A stretch of DNA of 64,000 bases. Origin: Terriglobales bacterium (GTDB lineage Bacteria > Acidobacteriota > Terriglobia > Terriglobales > Acidobacteriaceae). The notes beneath the pieces are model-generated. The model was given only the letters and a program-made list of their open reading frames with translations. It did no database searches and was not told the DNA's origin. Below, piece by piece: positions 26,700 to 33,911 of this stretch. The stretch spans positions 868,001 to 932,000 of the forward strand of contig JAICSO010000001.1 of assembly GCA_025936825.1 (NCBI GenBank), written 5' to 3'. Numbering within the stretch: position 1 is the first letter of the stretch; the number at the start of each line of letters is the position of its first letter. Both the position numbers and the translations under genes were made by a program.

Positions 26700-26823
26700 A
26701 CCTCTGTGGCGTTCCTCTGTGAAACTCGGTGTCCTCTGTGGTAGGTTTCGCGTTTTTCTGACCAAAAACAAAATCTTCACCACAGAGGACACAGGGTTAC
26801 ACGAAGGACGACGCCACAGAGAA
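26700..26823. repeat. Dispersed CCACAGAGG-type repeat, copy 4 (long palindrome)
   Basis: Left arm CTCTGTGGCGTTCCTCTGTG plus GTGTCCTCTGTGGTAGG, right arm TTCACCACAGAGGACACAGG plus GACGCCACAGAGAAAG, separated by about 30 nt. It is the cleanest paired copy in the window and fills most of the 240-bp gap between MBL and cupin genes. Confidence 0.8.
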
Positions 26824-26839
26824 AGTTATTGACACAATC

Positions 26840-27307
26840 CTATTTGTCTACGTACTTCACAACGATGTAGACCAGTTGTCCGCCTTCGATTTTCTTGACC
26901 CAGTGCGGCACGCCGGGAGGAATGCGCATGAAATCGCCCTTCCCGAGCTTATAGTCGGTGCCACCAGTGATCGCTGTGCCCTGGGTCTGGCCGGGGCTGG
27001 TCTGTTTTCCATCGACGATCGAACCGCCAGTGGTCAAGACGCAGCCGCCATCGATCACGTACCATACATCGGCTTCGGTGGCGTGCGATTCAGCTTTGCC
27101 AGGTTTGGTGCGACGCAAGAGAATTCCGGCATGCTGCGGCGTGCGTTCGATGAGGTTGATCTCGGATTCCCCAATCTCGTTGGCGGGTGCTTTGCGGATG
27201 TCGGTCTCAATTTGCTTGCCGGTGTAGTAGACGAGCTTGGATGGGTCCTGGGCCAGAACTGGCGCGGCTACGAGTAGCATCAAGATGACGGCGATAGGTC
27301 GAATCAT
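26840..27307 (-). CDS. Exported cupin-domain protein
   Basis: 155 residues from ATG 27305-27307 with GGAGAAACC just upstream. Signal peptide IAVILMLLVAAPVLAQ (residues 4-19). A single cupin barrel: ESHATEADVWYVIDGG holds the first motif with H and E, and GDFMRIPPGVPHWVKK the second with H. Cupins bind a metal, enzymatic role unknown. The upstream frame extends to 27373 but lacks a ribosome binding site. Confidence 0.83.
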   Translation of the reverse strand: MIRPIAVILMLLVAAPVLAQDPSKLVYYTGKQIETDIRKAPANEIGESEINLIERTPQHAGILLRRTKPGKAESHATEADVWYVIDGGCVLTTGGSIVDGKQTSPGQTQGTAITGGTDYKLGKGDFMRIPPGVPHWVKKIEGGQLVYIVVKYVDK

Positions 27308-27448
27308 GGTTTCTCCTAGGCAGGTGAATGTATCACGAAAGTAGCGTTGCCTAGGGCCAGGACAGGGCCTCAATACTAAGTCGCCGCTCGTGACTATAGT
27401 GTCTTTAGTGTCTTTGTAAGCGCCACGCCGAGTGGCACAATTTCACAA

Positions 27449-28405
27449 ATGCCTGCGAGCCGACCATCGAACAACTTCGAAAGGCGATCGCCCGGCCTTC
27501 TGCACCGGTTCTTCGGCGGAGTGCTGGCGCTTGGCATCGAGTTGATGGTCAAGAGCACCGGACGGCGGGTGCGCCCGGCTGACGAGCCATGGCTTTCGTG
27601 TTTCCTTGGCGATCAGGGACGGATTGGGACAGGCATCTACCAGCGCATCGCCGACGCTGAGCACCTGGAATTGCGCACTCCAGCAACCGCGGGTTTGATC
27701 CCCGATTTCGAAACGTTGCGTGGGCCGAGTTTTAACCCTGATGTAGTTCATCCACGGATCCGTCACTTTTATGAGCACGCGGCGGCATACAACCTGGAAG
27801 TCTGGAGCGAGGTTTATCTGGTCGGGCGCTTCTTCCTGTGGCTGCTCGTCGAGTTTCTCAGCACACACATGGACCAGTTGAACTTCCCGTTGTCGTCGCT
27901 GGATGTCGCGAAGGGAATGAGTAGCGAGGTAGTGCAATTGGTCAATCCAGCGACTGGCGAAGTTCGTCACACGGGTTGGCTGCGGCGATTGAAGTCAACT
28001 GGACGCGTGATTTATGCAGGCATTTATTCGATCTGCCGAGTGCCGAATGAACAGAACCCGGTGGTGAAAGTTACTTTCCCATGCCGCGGCAGCGCGAATG
28101 TCTATCTGAAGCCAGTAGCGCATCCGGACGGATCGTTCGGACTGGATTCCAGCGGATCAGGTTGGGGACGGTCAGGGTTTTATCGCATCGTGAAAGCCGG
28201 GGCAGACACCTGGAGCGTGCGGAACTTCAAAACTCTGCACGAACTGTTTCACGTTTATGTAGATAATGAAAATGTTTTGCGGTGTGATCACAAGATAACC
28301 TTTGTTGGGCTCACGATTCTGCGATTGCACTACAAGATGACGCTGGCCGGAAAGTCCGCCGAGGGCGTGCCAGAGCGATCGAGTGCTGCGGCGGGCCTGT
28401 TATAG
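27449..28405 (+). CDS. Hypothetical protein
   Basis: 318 residues, not recognised. N-terminus is basic, then GVLALGIELMVKSTGRRVRP; a middle aromatic segment EVWSEVYLVGRFFLWLLVEF may be a membrane-facing helix; later SGWGRSGFYRIVKAGADTW and FKTLHELFHVYVDNENVLRCDHKI. The length, codon use and absence of competing frames support a real gene. No signal peptide, no clear catalytic motif. Confidence 0.7.
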   Translation: MPASRPSNNFERRSPGLLHRFFGGVLALGIELMVKSTGRRVRPADEPWLSCFLGDQGRIGTGIYQRIADAEHLELRTPATAGLIPDFETLRGPSFNPDVVHPRIRHFYEHAAAYNLEVWSEVYLVGRFFLWLLVEFLSTHMDQLNFPLSSLDVAKGMSSEVVQLVNPATGEVRHTGWLRRLKSTGRVIYAGIYSICRVPNEQNPVVKVTFPCRGSANVYLKPVAHPDGSFGLDSSGSGWGRSGFYRIVKAGADTWSVRNFKTLHELFHVYVDNENVLRCDHKITFVGLTILRLHYKMTLAGKSAEGVPERSSAAAGLL

Positions 28406-28488
28406 ACCTCGGGTAGAAGGTGGCATCCGCTGAGGCCGACTCCGGTTTTAGCAGTCCTCTTTCAACTAGGGGCTTGCAATTACTCCCC

Positions 28489-28578
28489 TCTGTCATTCCG
28501 TGCGAAGTCGAGAAACCTGCTTTTCCCGTTTCGCAGGCAAACAGCAGGTCCCTCACGGCTGAAGCCGTTCGGAATGCC
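28489..28578. repeat. TGTCATTCCG ... CGGAATGCC inverted repeat element
   Basis: Spacer repeat starting CTGTCATTCCGTGCGAAGTC and ending GAAGCCGTTCGGAATGCCAG, with an inner pair AAACCTGC / GCAGG. The ends are mutually complementary. It lies downstream of the unknown gene and of alaS, between convergent stops. Confidence 0.65.
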
Positions 28579-28602
28579 AGAGAGCGGGATTTCGTAGTTG
28601 TC

Positions 28603-31428
28603 CTATCCCAGGAGTTTTTCTACCACGCTGTAAGCCTCGCCCAGCGCGGCATCCAGGGCGCCGGGATCTTTGCCCCCGGCTTCGGCGAGGTCAGGACGGC
28701 CGCCACCTTTGCCACCGACTTTCTGGGCGACGGGGCCAATCACCTTGCCGGCCTGCACCCGGGAAGTCAGGTCCTTGGTCACGCCGACAATCAGCGCGAC
28801 ATTGCCGTCGGTGGCGGAGCCGAGCACGACTACACCAGAGCCAATCTTGTCACGAAGCTGATCGACGAGCGTGCGCATCTGTGAGCGCTCAAGATGATCG
28901 ACGCGATGCGCGAGAACCTTTACCCCATGCACGTCTTTAATCTTGTCGCTGATGTTAGCGGTCGAAGATGATGCCTGCTTCATCCGCGCCTGGTCGAGCT
29001 CGCGCGCTAAACGCTTGATCTCGGCATCTTTCTTCTCGAGTTCGAGTTTCAGCGCTTCGGCAGGGGAGATCTCTTGCACCGGCGAGGGCGTATCTACATG
29101 ACTTGAGCGTGCCCCATCCTTCCGCGCTTTTTGCGGAAGGGTGGGCTTGGCAAGGGTGGGAGAAACGAATGATGAAACGAAGTTCTGGAGTTCGTGGTCT
29201 CTACGGAAATGGTAGAGCGACCCTTCACCCGTCACCGCTTCCACGCGCCGCACGCCGGAAGAGACGCTGCCTTCCTTCAGGATTTTGATCAGCCCGATCT
29301 CGCCAGTGGCGCCCGTGTGCGTGCCGCCGCAGAGTTCGGTCGAGAAGTCGCCGATCTTGATCACGCGGACCTTGTCACCATACTTTTCGCCGAACAGCGC
29401 CATCGCGCCGTACTCGTTGATGGCCACATCGATGGGAACATCGTTGATGACTTCAACTCGCTCATTGCGGAGTACTTCTTTGTTGATCAGGTCTTCGATG
29501 TCCTGCAATTCTTCGTCTTCGACGGCGGTGAAGTGCGAGAAGTCAAAGCGCAGATGATTGGGATTGACGAGTGATCCCGCTTGCTTCACGTGCTTGCCCA
29601 ACACTTCGCGCAAGCCCGCATGGAGCAGGTGCGTAGCCGTGTGATTGCGCATGGTGGACTGGCGAATCGACGTGTCCACAACGGCATCGACTTTGTCGCC
29701 CACCCGAATCGGTTGTTTGGCGGTCACCTGGTGCGCGCGGACGCCTTGCACAGGGTAGTAACAGCCCTTGACATCGGCGACAACGGTGTTCATTTCATCG
29801 CTGTAGAGCGTGCCGCGGTCGCCAACCTGTCCGCCGGACTCGGCATAGAACGGCGTGTGGTCGAGGATTACCTCGCCTTCTTCGCCGGGCTTGAGTTCCT
29901 GCACGCCTTGTCCACTCTTGACGATGGCCAGCACTTCGCAGTTCTCAGAGCGCGTCTGCCGGTAGCCTTCGAAAGTAGATTTCGGGAGTTGCTGGTATGC
30001 AGGGTTGGCCGTCTGCTTGGCCGCACCTTTCCACGAGGCGCGGGCGCGCTCGCGCTGCTCAGACATGGCGCGGTCGAAACCGGCTTGATCGAATGTGAGT
30101 CCTTGATCTCGAGCAGCGTCCTGCATGAAATCTAACGGCATGCCGAAAGTGTCGTACAGCTTGAATGCTTCCTGTCCGCTGAACTGCCTGCTTTTGAATA
30201 GAGATTCGAGCTTCTCAAGTCCGATGTCCAGGGTATGAGCAAACCGCTCCTCCTCTGCCAACACGGCTTTGCTAACCCGGTCCACAGTCTCATTCAGCTC
30301 CGGATAAGCATCTTGCATCAGGTCACGAACGGCAAAGACCATTTGGTACAAAAATGGCTTCGTTTCTCCGAGCAAACGTCCATGCGTAATTGCTCGCCGA
30401 ATGATTTTCCGAAGAACGTATCCGCGGCCCTCATTGGAGGGCAGCACACCGTCGGAAATCAGGAAGGTTGCAGCACGCGAGTGGTCGGCGATGACGCGCA
30501 GGGACGCGGCGGATTTGTGGCCAGCAGTATCCGTGGAGCGACGGGCGCTCTCGCCCGTCAAGGCCGTCGGGTTCCGCTCGGCCGGGACAGCCGAGGCGGA
30601 TGTCCCTACGCGAGTATTCGTGAGTTCCGCCGCGCGCTTAATCAGCGGCACGAACAAATCCGTCTCGTAATTCGAGATCACGCCTTGCAGCACGGCCGTC
30701 ACGCGCTCCAAGCCCATGCCGGTATCGATCGACGGTTTCGGCAGCGGGTTTAGCTTGCCGGTGGAATCCCGGTCGAATTGCATAAAGACCAAATTCCATA
30801 TCTCGACGTACCGTCCGCAGTCACAGGGGAATTTGCAATCGGTGTGGCCCTGATCGGACGCAGCCGGACCCATGTCGTAATGAATCTCGCTGCAGGGGCC
30901 GCAGGGGCCGGTGTCGCCCATTTGCCAGAAGTTGTCCTTCAGCCCAGCCTCGAAGATGCGGCCCTTCGCGACTCCCTGCCCGAGCCACAGGTCGTGAGCT
31001 TCGGCATCACGGGGCACGCCGCCTTCGCCATCGAAAATCGTCACGTAAAGCTTGTCTTTCGAGATCCCGAACCACTCCGCAGCGGTGATCAGTTCCCATG
31101 CGTAGGCGATCGCGTCCTTCTTAAAGTAATCGCCGAAGGAGAAGTTACCCAACATCTCAAAAAACGTGTGGTGACGGTTGGTGAAGCCGACGTTTTCGAG
31201 GTCATTGTGCTTCCCACCTGCGCGCACGCATTTCTGCGACGTGGTGGCGCGGTTGTAGTCGCGCTTCTCCAAGCCGAGGAAAACGTCTTTGAACTGGTTC
31301 ATCCCCGCGTTGGTGAAGAGCAGCGTGGGATCATTGTGCGGGACCAGCGACGACGAGTGCACCTCGCGGTGTCCCTTCTGGACGAAAAAGTCCAGGAACT
31401 TGCGGCGAATTTCAGAGCCGGTGAGCAT
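28603..31428 (-). CDS. alaS: Alanyl-tRNA synthetase with two repeat-derived insertions
   Basis: 941 residues, longer than the usual 870-890. Class II motif region ([45 protein letters not shown]), the editing site H-T-A-T-H near residue 591 and C-G-G-T-H near 698, and a C-terminal coiled region plus C-Ala domain ([14 protein letters not shown]). Two stretches do not fit the family: about residues 268-300 between LTNTRVG and [11 protein letters not shown], and about 755-783 before [14 protein letters not shown]. Both are encoded by hairpin-bearing repeat DNA read in frame without stops. All catalytic and editing motifs remain intact, so it is likely functional. Confidence 0.93.
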   Translation of the reverse strand: MLTGSEIRRKFLDFFVQKGHREVHSSSLVPHNDPTLLFTNAGMNQFKDVFLGLEKRDYNRATTSQKCVRAGGKHNDLENVGFTNRHHTFFEMLGNFSFGDYFKKDAIAYAWELITAAEWFGISKDKLYVTIFDGEGGVPRDAEAHDLWLGQGVAKGRIFEAGLKDNFWQMGDTGPCGPCSEIHYDMGPAASDQGHTDCKFPCDCGRYVEIWNLVFMQFDRDSTGKLNPLPKPSIDTGMGLERVTAVLQGVISNYETDLFVPLIKRAAELTNTRVGTSASAVPAERNPTALTGESARRSTDTAGHKSAASLRVIADHSRAATFLISDGVLPSNEGRGYVLRKIIRRAITHGRLLGETKPFLYQMVFAVRDLMQDAYPELNETVDRVSKAVLAEEERFAHTLDIGLEKLESLFKSRQFSGQEAFKLYDTFGMPLDFMQDAARDQGLTFDQAGFDRAMSEQRERARASWKGAAKQTANPAYQQLPKSTFEGYRQTRSENCEVLAIVKSGQGVQELKPGEEGEVILDHTPFYAESGGQVGDRGTLYSDEMNTVVADVKGCYYPVQGVRAHQVTAKQPIRVGDKVDAVVDTSIRQSTMRNHTATHLLHAGLREVLGKHVKQAGSLVNPNHLRFDFSHFTAVEDEELQDIEDLINKEVLRNERVEVINDVPIDVAINEYGAMALFGEKYGDKVRVIKIGDFSTELCGGTHTGATGEIGLIKILKEGSVSSGVRRVEAVTGEGSLYHFRRDHELQNFVSSFVSPTLAKPTLPQKARKDGARSSHVDTPSPVQEISPAEALKLELEKKDAEIKRLARELDQARMKQASSSTANISDKIKDVHGVKVLAHRVDHLERSQMRTLVDQLRDKIGSGVVVLGSATDGNVALIVGVTKDLTSRVQAGKVIGPVAQKVGGKGGGRPDLAEAGGKDPGALDAALGEAYSVVEKLLG
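29113..29145. repeat. Hairpin repeat inside alaS (insertion 2)
   Basis: CCCATCCTTCCGC-GCTTTTT-GCGGAAGGGTGGG: 13-bp arms with a single G/T mismatch and a 7-nt loop. Translated on the minus strand as the [12 protein letters not shown] segment, absent from normal AlaRS. A second GGTGGG-type word follows at 29154. Confidence 0.8.
30532..30615. repeat. Hairpin repeat inside alaS (insertion 1)
   Basis: Contains ACGGGCG-CTCT-CGCCCGT (30541-30558) and CTCGGC-CGGGACA-GCCGAG, then GGACAGCCGAGGCGGATGTC and CCTACGCGAGTATTCGTG. The last part closely matches an intergenic copy at 60040-60068. Translated as [20 protein letters not shown] within AlaRS. Confidence 0.8.
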
Positions 31429-31440
31429 GAAAGTTCATTC

Positions 31441-31680
31441 TAAATGACTGCCAAAATTGAATCATTGAATCATTGGAGGATTGAATCATTGAAGACAGTG
31501 GCTAGTGATTAGTGGCCAGTGGCCAGAAGGGCCGCACGCGGCGGATTGTCGTTCCTGAGCGAAACCAGAAGTTAACTACTCACTGCTCACTGCTCACTGC
31601 TCACTGCAACACAACTCCTCCCGTTGTCGCACCCGGTCTCGAAATGATTCAATGATCCGATGATTGAATGATTCAATTCT
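31441..31680. repeat. AT-rich TGAATCATTG repeats and CTCACTG repeats
   Basis: Upstream of the cNMP gene: copies of TGAATCATTG at about 31458-31493, GTGGCCAGTGGCCAG at about 31510, four CTCACTG units at 31575-31606, and complementary AATGATTCAATGATCCGATG at about 31642. The AT-rich left and right parts are complementary and could form a cruciform about 200 bp across. Confidence 0.7.
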
Positions 31681-31692
31681 TCCGGAGGTCTC

Positions 31693-32529
31693 ATGCCCTG
31701 CAATCCAGATACCCTGCGACAAGTGCCGCTGTTCGCGCTCCTCGATGACGAAGAAACCGCGGTGCTGTCCAAAGAAGTCGAGGTGAAGCATTTCGCGCCG
31801 CGGCAGCGCATTTACAAGATCGGAGAGCCCGGCGGCAAAGCATACGTACTTGTGTCAGGATCAGTGCGGCTCACCACCATCGACGAAGACCATCAGGAAG
31901 TTGTCGTGGACCAACCAGCGCGCGGCGAGTTCTTCGGCTTCGCGTCGATGCTGGAGGGCACGTCACATCAGACAACTGCCATCGCAGAAGAAGAAGTCGT
32001 CTGCATCGAAGTGGACCGGCATGACATCGAAATCCTGCTGCAACGCAAACCGATGGCCGGTATGGACATGCTATCGGTGCTGGGGAAGCAGTTCCACGGC
32101 TCGCAAAAATTGATTCGTGTGCGCGCGGCGCGCAACCCCAATCAGGTGATCGAAGAAGAAGAAACTGTCGGCGAGCGCGTTGCGGACACGGTGGCATCTT
32201 TTGGCGGTTCCTGGACTTTCATCATCACGTTCGTGGTGGTGCTGGCCACGTATTCTCTTGTCAGCAGCTTAATGGGCAAACATTCGTGGGACCCGTACCC
32301 GTTTATTTTGCTGAACCTGTTCCTGTCGATGCTGGCAGCCATCCAGGCGCCGATCATCATGATGAGCCAGAACCGCCAAGACAAAAAAGATCGTCTGCGC
32401 AGCGAGTTGGACTTCGAGGTGAACCGGCGGGCAGAGACGGAGATTCAAGGTCTGGCGCGGAAGATGAATCTGCTAAGCGACAAGATTGCCGATGTGGAGG
32501 ACCTGCTAAGAGGTAAGGCTTCGGGGTAG
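31693..32529 (+). CDS. Cyclic nucleotide-binding domain fused to DUF1003 membrane protein
   Basis: 278 residues; GGAGG lies 7 nt before the ATG. Residues 5-125 are a CAP-type cNMP-binding barrel (VKHFAPRQRIYKIGEPGGKAYVL, GEFFGFASMLEGTSHQTTA). The DUF1003 part then has two membrane helices (TFIITFVVVLATYSLVSSL and FILLNLFLSMLAAIQAPIIMM) and the signature WDPYPFILLN, ending in a coiled coil. No HTH, so it is not a transcription factor. The fusion implies nucleotide-gated control of a membrane protein of unknown role. Confidence 0.87.
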   Translation: MPCNPDTLRQVPLFALLDDEETAVLSKEVEVKHFAPRQRIYKIGEPGGKAYVLVSGSVRLTTIDEDHQEVVVDQPARGEFFGFASMLEGTSHQTTAIAEEEVVCIEVDRHDIEILLQRKPMAGMDMLSVLGKQFHGSQKLIRVRAARNPNQVIEEEETVGERVADTVASFGGSWTFIITFVVVLATYSLVSSLMGKHSWDPYPFILLNLFLSMLAAIQAPIIMMSQNRQDKKDRLRSELDFEVNRRAETEIQGLARKMNLLSDKIADVEDLLRGKASG

Positions 32530-32550
32530 TTGGCAAGAGTGAAAAGCAAA

Positions 32551-32732
32551 ATCAAAACCTTTACCACAGAGGATACAGAGGTGCACAAAGGAAAACACAG
32601 AGGAATAAAAAAGAAGGGCTTCAGAAATGCGAAGGGCAGAGGTTAGTTTCAGGCCCCGGTTTGCTGATTGAATGGAGTCCTCTGTGGCATTCCTTCGTGA
32701 ACCTCAGTGCCCTCTGTGGTGAGGGTTTTGAC
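32551..32732. repeat. Dispersed CCACAGAGG-type repeat, copy 5 (paired)
   Basis: Forward unit AAAACCTTTACCACAGAGGA ... AACACAGAGG and, after 70 nt, reverse unit CCTCTGTGGCATTCCTTCGT ... GTGCCCTCTGTGGTGAGGGT. Lies between convergent genes. Confidence 0.78.
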
Positions 32733-32737
32733 GTGTA

Positions 32738-33277
32738 CTACGGATCACTGATCTCTTCATCAAACGCGCTCAGCGTTTCGTCATCGACCTCCCAGTTCCG
32801 GAGAATCTTGAAAATCGTCTTCGATCCGAAGCCGGCGCGAATCAACTGACGAAAAATTCGTGCAGCCTGCTTCTGATCGTTTGGTTTTTTTAGGCGCTTG
32901 CGGTGCAGATATTCGCGGGCCTGTCTTTCTTCATCCACTCCAGCGAATGAATCATTGACCGCTTTCTCGAGGACCTCTCCAATCACGCCTTTTACCTTGA
33001 GGTCGGTGATCACGCGACGGCGGCCATACTTTTCGTTGTCGCGGCGGAAAGCAGAGTAGGCGGCGGCATACTTGGCATCGTTCAGATAGCCGTTGTCCTT
33101 CAAACGGCGTACCACCAATTCGATTAGAGTTTTCCCATACTCGCCGTCAGCGTCGACTCGTGCTCGCAGTAAACGTTTTAGCTCTGCGACGCTTCGCATG
33201 CGACGGCCTAGCGCGCCCAGCGCGTATTCGTACAATTCACCTTCAGTTTCGAGTTTACGGCCACGCGCAAATGCCAT
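32738..33277 (-). CDS. recX: Regulatory protein RecX
   Basis: 179 residues, the usual length. Three-helix repeats of RecX: EGELYEYALGALGRRMRSVAEL, VVRRLKDNGYLNDAKYAAAY and GRRRVITDLKVKGVIGEVLE, followed by YLHRKRLKKPNDQKQAARIF. RecX binds RecA filaments and limits their activity. recA is not adjacent, which is common in this group. Divergent from the STAS gene. Confidence 0.9.
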   Translation of the reverse strand: MAFARGRKLETEGELYEYALGALGRRMRSVAELKRLLRARVDADGEYGKTLIELVVRRLKDNGYLNDAKYAAAYSAFRRDNEKYGRRRVITDLKVKGVIGEVLEKAVNDSFAGVDEERQAREYLHRKRLKKPNDQKQAARIFRQLIRAGFGSKTIFKILRNWEVDDETLSAFDEEISDP

Positions 33278-33315
33278 GTTGACTACACGTTAGCAGCACC
33301 CCGGCGTCTCTGCAT

Positions 33316-33344
33316 AAACATTTACAAAGTGTTCACAAATGTTT
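33316..33344. promoter_or_regulatory. Inverted repeat AAACATTT-N13-AAATGTTT
   Basis: Perfect 8-bp arms in the 125-bp divergent spacer between recX and the STAS gene, 59 bp before the STAS start. Suits a dimeric operator. The STAS ATG itself has a strong AAGGAG 6 nt upstream. Confidence 0.45.
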
Positions 33345-33402
33345 TGATGACATCGGGAACAATAGATCGTCTATATGCGTATCAGCAATCAAGGAGTGGG
33401 TT

Positions 33403-33765
33403 ATGTTGAGGGTTAGAACAGAACGCGCCGACGACTTGGCAATCCTAAAATGCAATGGGCGCATAGTACGCGGACAGGAGATTGTGCTGGAGAGCGCAGT
33501 GCTGGAGGAACAACGCGCGCGCACGATCCTGCTCGATCTGACGGACGTTGAATCGCTGGACGCCGGAGGATTAACGCTGCTGGTTTCACTGCATCGGTGG
33601 GCCGAAACGAACGATAAACATCTGAAAATCGTGAACCCGCGTCCGTTCGTTCACGAAATGCTGACGCGCACTCATCTCGATTGTGTCTTCGATATTTCCA
33701 CGTTTGACCATGCCCTTGCGGTACTCGGTTGCGAGTGCCGCGAGGCGCACGCCGCAGGCTACTAG
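33403..33765 (+). CDS. STAS-domain protein (anti-sigma antagonist-like)
   Basis: 120 residues with a complete STAS fold: strand DLAILKCNGRIVRGQE, TILLDLTDVESLDAGGLTLLVSL, and DCVFDISTF. SpoIIAA-type antagonists are controlled by phosphorylation of Ser in the D-S-S-G motif; here the site reads D-A-G-G, so it lacks the phosphorylatable residue. It may be a constitutive partner or act in a different signalling chain. No anti-sigma kinase gene is adjacent. Confidence 0.85.
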   Translation: MLRVRTERADDLAILKCNGRIVRGQEIVLESAVLEEQRARTILLDLTDVESLDAGGLTLLVSLHRWAETNDKHLKIVNPRPFVHEMLTRTHLDCVFDISTFDHALAVLGCECREAHAAGY

Positions 33766-33911
33766 GAACCGTAGTGGTCTCCATCCAAGAAGGTCTCAAG
33801 TTTCGAGTTTCAAAGTTTCGGGGAGGTGTGTCGTGACATACACGTCTTCCATGGCGGGTTCGCTACTGGGAACCAGAAACTGAAAACTGGCAACTAGCAA
33901 CGAGCTGTTAG

